Source of the DNA: Actinokineospora alba
GTDB lineage: Bacteria; Actinomycetota; Actinomycetes; Mycobacteriales; Pseudonocardiaceae
Direction: 5' to 3'
NCBI RefSeq assembly: GCF_004362515.1
Contig: NZ_SNXU01000001.1
Location: 6,262,001 to 6,326,000, forward strand
Length of the DNA: 64,000 bases
Shown here: positions 52,330 through 60,771 of the stretch, piece by piece
Numbering within the stretch: position 1 is the stretch's first letter
Layout of the letters: the number at the start of each line of letters is the position of its first letter
Translations under genes and position numbers: made by a program
Notes under the pieces: generated by a model
The model's database searches: none
What the model was told of the DNA's origin: nothing
Seen by the model: only the letters and a program-made list of their open reading frames with translations

Positions 52330-53772
52330 GTGCGACCCTGCGCCAAACCACGTTCGCGAACGACCCGTGCCTTGCTCGCCCTGGGGGCCGCCACCGCCAC
52401 GGTGGCGATCGTCCTGCCGACCCAACCGGTGTCCGCCGCTCCGACGGTGCACCAAGCCGAAGCCTCGACCGTGTCCCAGGGGGTGGTCGAGTCCAACCAC
52501 GCGGGCTTCACCGGGACCGGATTCGTCAACTACCACAACGTGACCGGCAGCTACGCCGAGTTCACCGTCACCGCCGCGGCGGCGGGCCCGACCACGTTGA
52601 CCTTCCGCTTCGCCAACGGCACCACGGCCAACCGGCCGATGGACATCCGGGTCAACGGCGCACTCGCCGCCGACGACCTCGCCTTCTCCCCCACGGGCGC
52701 CTGGTCGACCTGGAAGACCGCGTCGACCACCGCGACCCTGGCGGCGGGCACCAACCGCATCCGGGCGACAGCGGTCGCCGCCACCGGCGGACCCAACCTC
52801 GACAGCCTCACCGTCGGCGGCCCGACCGCGGGCGCGACACCGGCCGCGATCAACGGCCAGCTGAAGGTCTGCGGGACGAAACTGTGCAACCAGTACGGCA
52901 AACCGATCCAGCTGCGCGGCGCGAGCACGCACGGCCTGCAGTGGTACAGCAACTGCGTCAGCGGCGCCTCGCTCGACGCGTTGGCCACGGACTGGAACGG
53001 CGACGTCCTGCGGATCTCGATGTACATCCAGGAAGGCGGGTATGAGACGAACCCGCGCCACTACACCGATCTGGTCCACTCGATCATCGAGCAGGCCACG
53101 GCCCGCGGGATGTACGCGATCGTGGACTGGCACATGCTCAGCCCGGGCGATCCGTACCACAACCTGAGCCGTGCCAAGACTTTCTTCACCGAGATCGCCC
53201 AGCGGCACAACAACAAGACCAACCTGCTCTACGAGATCGCCAACGAGCCCAGCGGCGTGAGCTGGTCGCGGATCAAGTCCTACGCCCAGGAGCTGATCCC
53301 GGTGATCCGCGCCCACGACCCGGAGACCCCGATCCTGGTGGGCACCCGCGCGTGGTCGTCGCTCGGCGTTTCCGAGGGCGGCAGCGAGACCGAGGTCATC
53401 AACAACCCGGTGTCGGCGGCCAACATCATGTACGTCTTCCACTTCTACGCCGCTTCCCACACCGACGAGTACCTCAACACGCTGTCCCGGGCGGCCGACC
53501 GGATCCCGATGTTCGTCACCGAGTTCGGCACCCAGGACTACAGCGGCGACGGCGCGAACAACTTCACCATGTCGCAGCGGTACCTGGACCTGATGGCGGC
53601 GAAGAAGATCAGCTGGGTCAACTGGAACTTCTCCGACGACCAGCGTTCGGGTGCGGTCTTCCAGCCGGGCACCTGCCCTGGCGGACCGTACGCGGGAACC
53701 TCACGGCTCAAGCCCGCGGGCGTGTGGATCCGTGAGCGGATGCGGACGGCGGACAACTTCCCGACGAGCTGA
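52330..53772 (+). CDS. Secreted GH5 glycoside hydrolase with N-terminal CBM35-like module
   Basis: A 480-aa exported enzyme: signal peptide to about residue 37 (VSAAPT), a CBM35/CBM6-like beta-sandwich (about 39-160, HQAEASTVSQGVVESNHAGFTG), then a GH5 subfamily 2-like barrel. The acid/base is Glu306 (ANEPS) and the nucleophile Glu398 (FVTEFGTQ). It would make oligosaccharides from a beta-glucan outside the cell. It starts at GTG 52330, 18 bases after the kinase, last gene of the operon. A long terminator hairpin follows. Confidence 0.9.
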   Translation: MRPCAKPRSRTTRALLALGAATATVAIVLPTQPVSAAPTVHQAEASTVSQGVVESNHAGFTGTGFVNYHNVTGSYAEFTVTAAAAGPTTLTFRFANGTTANRPMDIRVNGALAADDLAFSPTGAWSTWKTASTTATLAAGTNRIRATAVAATGGPNLDSLTVGGPTAGATPAAINGQLKVCGTKLCNQYGKPIQLRGASTHGLQWYSNCVSGASLDALATDWNGDVLRISMYIQEGGYETNPRHYTDLVHSIIEQATARGMYAIVDWHMLSPGDPYHNLSRAKTFFTEIAQRHNNKTNLLYEIANEPSGVSWSRIKSYAQELIPVIRAHDPETPILVGTRAWSSLGVSEGGSETEVINNPVSAANIMYVFHFYAASHTDEYLNTLSRAADRIPMFVTEFGTQDYSGDGANNFTMSQRYLDLMAAKKISWVNWNFSDDQRSGAVFQPGTCPGGPYAGTSRLKPAGVWIRERMRTADNFPTS

Positions 53773-53784
53773 CCTGACCGAATT

Positions 53785-53831
53785 GACTGAACGGCCTGTC
53801 CCGGTCAAGTGCCGGGGCAGGCCGTTCAGTC
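53785..53831. terminator. Long terminator hairpin after GH5
   Basis: Twenty-base arms (53785-53804 and 53812-53831) pair along their whole length with a single G-T pair and a 7-base loop TCAAGTG, 13 bases past the GH5 stop. Confidence 0.8.
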
Positions 53832-53947
53832 GAAGCATCGAACAAGCCCCCCCCCGACCTCAGCCCCACGGCACCCGCCCAACCGCATCCCCACAGCCTT
53901 ACCTCGGACGAGGAAACCCAAGGGGTCTTTGGCTTTTAATCCCTGCT

Positions 53948-54275
53948 CTTCCCCCTGCCCCCTCGTCCTGGCCATCTTTAACTCTCGATCATCGGTGTCA
54001 AGGGTCGCGCAGCGATCGCGCAGCGACGGCGCTTGCGCCGCCCTTGACGCCGATGATCGAGAGTTAAACAATTGTGGCCGAGGGAGACGGATTTCCCTTG
54101 GGAGCCAACAAGAACTCGGGGATCAACGTGGTGGGCCCCTCTGGCTCGATTGTTTAATTCTCGATCATCGCTGTCAAGGGCGGCCGTAGACGGCCGTCGC
54201 TGCGCGATCGCTGCGCGACCCTTGACAGCGATGATCGAGAATTAAAAGCGGCCAGGACGAGGGGCAAGGGGGAAG
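53948..54275. repeat. Inverted duplication of a palindromic element
   Basis: Outer arms 53948-53973 and 54250-54275 match inversely (24 of 26). Inside are two palindromes: 53977-54068 (28-base arms, one mismatch) and 54153-54246 (28-base arms, perfect). The second is an inverted copy of the first: arms differ at a few positions but both loops share TCGCGCAGCGATCGCGCAGC in opposite orientation. The 54069-54152 spacer is unique. No gene lies inside. Confidence 0.85.
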
Positions 54276-54300
54276 TGCAGGGGCGAAGAGCCGTCCCTGA

Positions 54301-54388
54301 AGGTGACCAGAGTCGGAGGTCAAGAGATTAAGGGCAGTCGCTTGAGGTGACCCGAGTCGGAGGCTCAGGGATCAAGGGCAGGCGCTAG
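54301..54388 (+). repeat. Two 44-bp direct repeats
   Basis: Units 54301-54344 and 54345-54388 begin AGGTGACC and share AGTCGGAGG and AAGGGCAG, differing at about ten positions. Non-coding. The rest of the gap up to 54537 shows no gene. Confidence 0.7.
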
Positions 54389-54537
54389 GTGCCCCGATCG
54401 TCCACATGGGTGGGAGACGACGTACGACGGCGAGACTTGTCGGGTCGGGGCGGAGTTTCTCCTCTGGTCGAAATCGGACCCCGAAGACAGTGGTGCGGTG
54501 GCTCCGACGCAGGTCGAAGCCACCGCACCTGTCTCAC

Positions 54538-56904
54538 TCAGACCTTTGTGAAGGTCCAGCGCTGCAAGGTTGCGCCGGTGTTGGGCTGCTGGGTGAGTTT
54601 CGCGCCGTCGGTGGCTGTCGCCGCGGTGATCGCCAGGCCGCTCGCCTGGGACACCAGCGCATAGCCGCCCGCCGCCGCCGCGACCAGTGACCAGCGCTGG
54701 TTCGCTCCGCCCGTGCAGGTCCACTGGATGATCGCCGCGCCCGCGGTGGCCGAGCCGCCGTTGACATCCACGCACAGGCCGGAGTGGACGTTCTTGAGCG
54801 TGTAGGTGCCGTCGCCGTTCGCCGTGGTGACGAACCGCTGGTTGTTGCCGGTGTGCGGCGCCCACACGATCAGCTGGGTGCCGGTCGCGGTGGCCGAGCC
54901 GGGCACGTCGATCGCCTTGCCGGAGGTGGTGAGCTGGTAGGTGGCGCCGGAGTCGACCGGGCTAGGCGAGTACACCTCGAACTCGTGGAGCGAGTACCCG
55001 TAGGTGGTGGCCCGCTGCGTGCCCTGCATCCGGACGTAGCGGCCGGAGCCGGACAGGCCGGTGAGGTCGTCGACCCCGCCGTCACCGGCCGTCGTGGTGT
55101 GGATGGCGGTCCAGGTCGTGCCGTCGTTCGACGTCTCGACGCGGTATCCCCTGCCGTAGGCCGCTTCCCAGGTCAGCTTGACCCGGCTGATCGGCTTCGT
55201 CGATCCCAGGTCGACGGTGATCCGCTCGCCGTCGGTGTACCCGCTCGACCAGCGCGTCGCGTAGTCACCGTCGACGGCCTGGCTGCCGGGGAAGCTCGGG
55301 GTCTCGGTGCTGGAGACCGTCACCGGCTTGCCGAAGGCGAGGTTTCCGGGCTGCGCGGTCGACGGCCACGCCGGGTTGCGGCCGATCGCGGCGATCACCG
55401 AGGTGAACGACGACCAGGTGGCCACCAGCTTGGGCGAGCCCCATGTCTGCTGCGCGATCATGCGCAGCCCGTCCCTGATGTCGGCGGCGATCCGCGCCTC
55501 GGTCGCCACCTCCGGGTAGTCGCACCAGATGTGCAGCTTCGAGCCCAGGTTCTTCGACCGCGACGCGGCGTCGATGGTCTGGCTGCCCTGGAACAGGTCC
55601 GGGTTCCAGGTGTCATATCCCCACTGGCTGCTCGGGCCGCCCGGGCCGGTGGAGTAAAGCACGTAGTAGGTGGGGGTCCAGCTCTCGTTGGAGATCAGGT
55701 GGCCGTTGTCGAGGTGCTTCTGCGGGGAAAGGCCGTAGTTGTACCAGAACTCGACGATGATGTTCGGGTTCACCGTGATGGCGCTGCCGCCGAACAGCCC
55801 GTCGTTCCAGGCGCGGGTGGTCTTGCCGGAGGCGCGCACGATGCCGTTGGCCCAGTTGACGAAACCGAGGTAGGCGTCCTTGGCGTTCGCGGTGGCGCCG
55901 TACTTGGCGCGGGCGTAGGTCTGCAGCTGCGGGTAGGCGTTGTAGTCGGTGACGTACTCGTCGGCGCCGATGTGGAAGTACGGCCCGGGGAACAGCGGCA
56001 GGTACTCGTCGTAGATGTCCTTGATGAGGGTGTAGGCCGCGTCCTTGCTCAGGTCGATGAAGCCGTGGTTGACCGCGCCGGTGTTGCTGACGAGCTTGAG
56101 CTCCGGGTGCGCGGCCAGGATCGGGTCCATGTGGCCGGGCGCGTCGAGCTCAGGCACCACCGTGATCTTGTACTTCGCGGCCAGCGCGATGAGGTCGGTG
56201 ACTTCCTGCTTGGTCAGGTGCTGGGCGGAGACGTACTCCGGGTGCTTGGTCGACTCGATCCGGAAGCCCTTGTTGTCCGACAGGTGCAGGTGGAAGTAGT
56301 TGAGCTTGAGGTAGGCCAGCTCCTTGACGTGGTCGCGCAGCCACTGCGGGGTGAAGTACTTGCGGCCGTTGTCGACCATCAGGCCACGCTCGGGCTTGAG
56401 CGCCCAGTCCCGGGCGGTGCCCTGCGGGATCGCCGTGCCCTGCTTGAGCAGTTGCAGGATGGTGCGGGTGCCGTAAAAGGCGCCCCGGTCGTCCCGTGCG
56501 GAGACGGTGATCCGGTCGGTGATGGACAGCGCGTAGCCCTCGGCGCCGAGCGCGGTGTCCGTCGAGCCAAGGGATAGCAGGATGTCACCCGCCCGAAGGT
56601 CGGCGGCGGTGCCCGCGACCTGGGTGATGTTGTTGCCGGTCAAGGACTTCAGATCTTCGACGAAGGTCTGGCTGGTCGATGCCAGGGCGGGGGTGTCCCG
56701 GACGATCCGGGACGCGCTCGAGAAGGAATAGGAGCCGGTGCCGCCGGTCCATTCCCGCAGCGCGGGGATCGTCCGCGGTTTCTCGTTGGCCATGGACGAC
56801 ACCGCCGCCAGGGCCGGTGGGCCGCCGACCACGATGCCGCCGACCGCGGTGACGAGTAAGAGAGCGGCGAGCACGACGCGCGCCAACAATCGCTGGGAGG
56901 CCAT
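54538..56904 (-). CDS. Secreted GH20 beta-N-acetylhexosaminidase with CBM32 and ricin-type lectin
   Basis: A 788-aa exported enzyme: signal peptide (about 1-34), GH20b domain (45-165), catalytic GH20 barrel (170-530) with the catalytic pair Asp315-Glu316 in HIGADEY, a discoidin/CBM32 module (about 545-675, NLAFGKPVTVSSTETPSFPG) and a ricin B / CBM13-like domain with QxW repeats to the end. HIGADEY resembles lacto-N-biosidase-type GH20s as well as hexosaminidases. It releases terminal GlcNAc/GalNAc or LNB from glycans. ATG 56904 follows AAGGA. Divergent from GH31, with a DasR-type site at its promoter. Confidence 0.9.
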   Translation of the reverse strand: MASQRLLARVVLAALLLVTAVGGIVVGGPPALAAVSSMANEKPRTIPALREWTGGTGSYSFSSASRIVRDTPALASTSQTFVEDLKSLTGNNITQVAGTAADLRAGDILLSLGSTDTALGAEGYALSITDRITVSARDDRGAFYGTRTILQLLKQGTAIPQGTARDWALKPERGLMVDNGRKYFTPQWLRDHVKELAYLKLNYFHLHLSDNKGFRIESTKHPEYVSAQHLTKQEVTDLIALAAKYKITVVPELDAPGHMDPILAAHPELKLVSNTGAVNHGFIDLSKDAAYTLIKDIYDEYLPLFPGPYFHIGADEYVTDYNAYPQLQTYARAKYGATANAKDAYLGFVNWANGIVRASGKTTRAWNDGLFGGSAITVNPNIIVEFWYNYGLSPQKHLDNGHLISNESWTPTYYVLYSTGPGGPSSQWGYDTWNPDLFQGSQTIDAASRSKNLGSKLHIWCDYPEVATEARIAADIRDGLRMIAQQTWGSPKLVATWSSFTSVIAAIGRNPAWPSTAQPGNLAFGKPVTVSSTETPSFPGSQAVDGDYATRWSSGYTDGERITVDLGSTKPISRVKLTWEAAYGRGYRVETSNDGTTWTAIHTTTAGDGGVDDLTGLSGSGRYVRMQGTQRATTYGYSLHEFEVYSPSPVDSGATYQLTTSGKAIDVPGSATATGTQLIVWAPHTGNNQRFVTTANGDGTYTLKNVHSGLCVDVNGGSATAGAAIIQWTCTGGANQRWSLVAAAAGGYALVSQASGLAITAATATDGAKLTQQPNTGATLQRWTFTKV

Positions 56905-56946
56905 CGGTGTCCTTCGGGAGCGCAGGAATGGGAACCGGGCAGGGGG

Positions 56947-56958
56947 TGGTCCAGACCA
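56947..56958. promoter_or_regulatory. DasR-type operator (dre) at the GH20 promoter
   Basis: TGGTCCAGACCA, a core dre palindrome with one changed base against the perfect site at 45637. It overlaps the predicted GH20 transcript start, 43 bases before the ATG, the position expected for repression. Confidence 0.65.
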
Positions 56959-56962
56959 AAAG

Positions 56963-57033
56963 AGTGAAGCGGGTCTGCACAAAGACTGTCAATAGTTGTT
57001 CATTCATCTGCACTAACGAACATGAATCAACAA
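56963..57033. promoter_or_regulatory. GH20 promoter and divergent inverted repeat
   Basis: On the minus strand TTGACA (56987-56992) with an 18-base spacer precedes a weak -10 TTCACT (56963-56968). Next to it TTGTTCATTCAT (56996-57007) and ATGAATCAACAA (57022-57033) form an 11/12 inverted repeat with a 14-base spacer: a second regulator site between GH20 and GH31. Confidence 0.45.
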
Positions 57034-57183
57034 CGCGAACAGGTAGGCCGCCAAACGGGCATTGACAGCAGGTGGCGCAAGAGAGACAGTTCTGCGTAAT
57101 CCTGCACAAAACTACCCTGCTTCAATCTAAAACAAGCACGCTCGCTGGAGACTCCCCCTGCCCTCCACCCGAGAGGTCCAGTC

Positions 57184-60100
57184 ATGAGAGCCCGACTTCC
57201 ACGTCGACTCGCCTTACTCACCGCCGCCGTCCTCGGCGCCGCCATACTGCCCCTGGTCAGCACCGGAACCGCCGCAGCGGCCACGCTGGGCAACATCACC
57301 GCGTTCACCCCGAACGGGTCCACCTATGAGATCTCGGCGGGAACACCCAAGGTGCGGGTGAGCTTCGCCCAGCCCGGTGTGTTCCGGCTGTGGCTCGCGC
57401 CCACCGGCACGTTCAGCGACCCGGTCGGCGGCAAGATCGCCATCAAGACCGACTTCGGCGCGGTCAACACGACCTGGTCCGACGCGGGCACCTACTACCG
57501 GATGAACACCAGCGCGGTGACCCTGCGGGCCTACAAGTCCCCGCTGCGCTTCGAGCTCTACCGGGCCGACAACACCACCCCGGTCTGGAAGGAGTCGACC
57601 GGCCTGACCTGGCAGACCGGCTCCGCCACGCAGAACCTGGTCCGCGGCGCCGACGAACAGTTCTACGGCACCGGGTTCCGCCTCGGCGCGTGGGCGCTGC
57701 GTGATCTCTCGGTTCCCGTGGCGGTCGACAACACCTGGCGGGAGGGCAAGAACGCCTCCCCCGCGCCGTTCTACCTGTCGACCAACGGCTACGGCGTCGT
57801 GCGCAACACCTGGGCGCCCGGCCAGTACGACTTCATGTCGACCGTCGGGCTGCGCCACAACGAGACCCGGTTCGACGCGTTCTACTTCGTCGGCGACGGC
57901 CCGAAGGACGTGCTGAACCGGTACACCGACGTCACCGGCAAACCGTTCCTGGCCCCGATCTGGGGCTTCGAGATGGGCAACGCCGACTGCTGGAACGCCT
58001 CCAACCCCGACTACCAGGGCGACCACAACCGGATCGACCACCAGACCACGCCAGACGTGGTCAAGTACGCCGACCAGGCCATCGCGGCGGACATGCCCTC
58101 GGGCTGGTTCCTCCCGAACGACGGCTACGGCTGCGGCTACAAGGACCTGACGAACGTCGTCTCGCAGTTGCAGTCCCGGGGCATGAAGACCGGGCTGTGG
58201 ACCTCGACCGGGCTGTCCAACATCGGCAACGAGGTCGGCGTCTCCGGCAGTCGCGCGGTGAAGACCGACGTCGCCTGGATCGGCCCCGGCTATCAGATGG
58301 CCTTCGACGGAGTGCAGCAGGCCGTCAACGGCATCGAGAACAACAGCGACGCCCGCCGCTTCGTGTGGACGGTCGACGGCTGGGCGGGCACCCAGCGCAA
58401 CGCGGTCGTCTGGAGCGGCGACACCCACGGCACCTGGGCCGACATGCGCTGGCACGTCCCCGCCATCGCGGGCGCCGGGCTCTCCGCGCTGAACTACGCC
58501 GCGGGCGACGTCGACGGCATCTTTGACGGCAGCGCCAAGACCTACGCGCGCGACCTGCAGTGGAAGGCGTTCACCCCGGCCCTGATGACCATGTCCGGCT
58601 GGGGCCCGACGAACCCGTCGACCGGGTTCAGCGACAAGCAACCGTGGCGCTGGGCCGAGCCGACGCTGTCGATCAACCGCAAGTACCTCAAGCTCAAGAT
58701 GCGGCTGACCCCGTACCTGTACTCGATGAGCCGGGTCGCGACCGAGACCGGCACCCCGTCGACCCGGGCAATGGTCCTGGAGTACCCGAACGACCCGGTC
58801 GCCCGGGGCAACGAGACCAGCCAGCAGTTCATGTCGGGTGACGCGTTCCTGGTCGCCCCGGTCACCAGCGACACGACCGTGCGCGACGGGATCTACCTGC
58901 CCGCCGGGACCTGGACCGACTACTGGACCGGCAAGACCTACGCCGGGCCGGGCTGGCTCAACGGGTACAACGCGCCGCTGGACACGCTGCCGCTGTTCGT
59001 CAAGGGCGGCGGGATCGTCCCGATGTGGCCGCAGATGAACCGCAGCGGCGAGAAGCCCGCCACCCCGATCACCTACGACGTCTACCCCCGCGGCACCTCC
59101 ACGTTCTCGCTGTACGAGGACGACGGGCTCACCCGGTCCTACCAGACCGGCGCGTTCGCCAAGCAGAAGGTCGACGTCACCGCCCCCACCTCGGGCGCGG
59201 GCGACGTGCGGATCCAGGTCGGCGCCAGCGTCGGCTCGTACACCGGCAAGCTCGCGAACCGCGGCTACGACTTCGCGGTCCACGTGGCATCCGCCCCGAC
59301 CGCGGTGACGCTCGGCACGACCACGCTTGTCAAGCACACCACCAAGTCCGCCTACGACAGCGCCACGACCGGCTGGTTCTTCGACCCGGCCGACCGGGCG
59401 GGCGTGCTGCACGTCAAGACCGGCACGCAGAGCACCTCGACCGCGTTCACCGTCACCGCGACCGGCACGACCCTGCCCGCCGCGAACGCCATCCCGACCG
59501 GCAGCCAGCCCATCCCCAAGGCGGGCCAGACGGTGCTCTCGGTGGACAGCCAGGAGACCGGCCAGCCCGGCAGCAACGCGATCGACGGCAACACCGGCAC
59601 CCTGTGGCACACCGCGTGGTCGAACGTCGACCCGGACCCGGCGCCGCCGCACGAGATCAAGGTGGACCTCGGGGCGAGCTACCAGGTCGACGGACTCCGT
59701 TACCTGCCAAGGCAAGACGGCGGCGTCAACGGAACCATCGGGCAGTACGAGGTCTACGTCAGCGACAACAGCACCACATGGGGAACACCGGTCTCGACCG
59801 GGACCTTCAGCGGTGGAACGACAGAGAAGGCCCTGTCCTTCACGGCGAAGACCGGAAGGTATGTGCGACTGCGCGCACTGTCCGAAGTGAACGGTGGACC
59901 GTGGACGTCGGTCGCGGAGATCACCACGCTCGGCAAGCCCGCGGCGGTGTCGGCGCCGATTCCCAAGGCGGGACAGAGCATTGTCTCCGCCAGCAGCCAG
60001 CAGACGGGGGAACCGGCGAGCAACGCGATCGACGGGAACACCGCGACCATCTGGCACACCAAGTGGTCCGGTGGCGCCGACCCGCTCCCCCACGAGGTGC

Positions 60101-60381
60101 AGATCAACCTCGGGGCGAGCTACCAGATCGACGGACTCCGTTACCTGCCAAGGCAAGACGGCGGCGTCAACGGAACCATCGGGCAGTACGAGGTCTACGT
60201 CAGCGACAGCACCACCAGCTGGGGCACACCCGTCGCGACCGGAACCTTCAGCGGCGGAACAACAGAGAAGACGTTGTCCTTCACCGCGAAGACCGGACGG
60301 TACCTGCGACTGCGCGCACTGTCCGAAGTGAACGGTGGACCGTGGACCTCCGCGGCCGAGATCACCGCGGTCGGACGGTGA
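57184..60381 (+). CDS. Secreted GH31 glycosidase with two CBM32 modules
   Basis: A 1065-aa exported GH31 enzyme: signal peptide to about residue 33, N-terminal beta-sandwich, catalytic barrel with predicted nucleophile Asp362 (KTDVAWIGPGY) and acid/base Asp413 (VWSGDTHGTWADMRW), beta domains, and two discoidin/CBM32 modules (about 775-912 and 923-1065). The KTDVAW pattern differs from starch-type GH31 and is like the alpha-N-acetylgalactosaminidase branch; this is a hypothesis. The CBM pair is a recent 441-base duplication: 59668-59766 and 60109-60207 differ by one base. Confidence 0.9.
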   Translation: MRARLPRRLALLTAAVLGAAILPLVSTGTAAAATLGNITAFTPNGSTYEISAGTPKVRVSFAQPGVFRLWLAPTGTFSDPVGGKIAIKTDFGAVNTTWSDAGTYYRMNTSAVTLRAYKSPLRFELYRADNTTPVWKESTGLTWQTGSATQNLVRGADEQFYGTGFRLGAWALRDLSVPVAVDNTWREGKNASPAPFYLSTNGYGVVRNTWAPGQYDFMSTVGLRHNETRFDAFYFVGDGPKDVLNRYTDVTGKPFLAPIWGFEMGNADCWNASNPDYQGDHNRIDHQTTPDVVKYADQAIAADMPSGWFLPNDGYGCGYKDLTNVVSQLQSRGMKTGLWTSTGLSNIGNEVGVSGSRAVKTDVAWIGPGYQMAFDGVQQAVNGIENNSDARRFVWTVDGWAGTQRNAVVWSGDTHGTWADMRWHVPAIAGAGLSALNYAAGDVDGIFDGSAKTYARDLQWKAFTPALMTMSGWGPTNPSTGFSDKQPWRWAEPTLSINRKYLKLKMRLTPYLYSMSRVATETGTPSTRAMVLEYPNDPVARGNETSQQFMSGDAFLVAPVTSDTTVRDGIYLPAGTWTDYWTGKTYAGPGWLNGYNAPLDTLPLFVKGGGIVPMWPQMNRSGEKPATPITYDVYPRGTSTFSLYEDDGLTRSYQTGAFAKQKVDVTAPTSGAGDVRIQVGASVGSYTGKLANRGYDFAVHVASAPTAVTLGTTTLVKHTTKSAYDSATTGWFFDPADRAGVLHVKTGTQSTSTAFTVTATGTTLPAANAIPTGSQPIPKAGQTVLSVDSQETGQPGSNAIDGNTGTLWHTAWSNVDPDPAPPHEIKVDLGASYQVDGLRYLPRQDGGVNGTIGQYEVYVSDNSTTWGTPVSTGTFSGGTTEKALSFTAKTGRYVRLRALSEVNGGPWTSVAEITTLGKPAAVSAPIPKAGQSIVSASSQQTGEPASNAIDGNTATIWHTKWSGGADPLPHEVQINLGASYQIDGLRYLPRQDGGVNGTIGQYEVYVSDSTTSWGTPVATGTFSGGTTEKTLSFTAKTGRYLRLRALSEVNGGPWTSAAEITAVGR

Positions 60382-60403
60382 CGCCGACTACATAGCGCAA
60401 CCT

Positions 60404-60441
60404 GGTGGGGCGGGCGGAATTCGACTCCGCCCGCCCCCACC
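60404..60441 (+). terminator. Terminator 1 after GH31
   Basis: GGTGGGGCGGGCGGA (60404-60418) pairs with the 60426-60441 arm with one bulged base; loop ATTCGAC. 22 bases past the stop. Confidence 0.8.
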
Positions 60442-60452
60442 GGCCCACGACG

Positions 60453-60489
60453 TTCCGCCCCCGTCAGGTGAGGTCCGACGGGGGCGGAA
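60453..60489. terminator. Terminator 2 after GH31
   Basis: Perfect 13-base arms TTCCGCCCCCGTC (60453-60465) and GACGGGGGCGGAA (60477-60489). Two consecutive strong hairpins insulate the locus. Confidence 0.8.
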
Positions 60490-60771
60490 ACTTGTCACCC
60501 GAATGACAACAACCGTCCAAACAGCGAATAGACCGAACAGTCGCAATGCTCTCGGCAGTGATGGAAAGCACTGCGGGGAAACGACGTCCGACCACGGTTC
60601 CTAACAGGAGTGATCACTGCAAGTGATCGAACTCGTCAGTAACAAAGGATCTTGGACTCCAGGAATCACCAATCAGGTGGTACCGCGCACGCTGTGTCGA
60701 TGGCAGGGTTACTCACCGGCACTCCAAGCCGGAGTCGCGTCGGTCGGTGACGAGATATTTAGGGGACCGCA
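60490..60771 (+). promoter_or_regulatory. Long AT-richer leader of the acyl-CoA dehydrogenase-like gene
   Basis: 282 bases with noticeably lower GC than anything nearby and repeated dyads (GTGATCAC near 60610, a second GTGATC at 60623, GACTCC near 60655 against GGAGTC at 60731). Two short frames here have third-position GC near 58% and are not credible genes. Looks like a regulated promoter/leader. Confidence 0.45.

Noticed and set aside
60503..60604. 34-codon ORF (ATG 60503 to TAA 60604) that could look like a peptide precursor before the ACAD-like gene
   Set aside because: Third codon positions are far lower in G/C than any gene here, there is no ribosome site, and no modification enzyme nearby.
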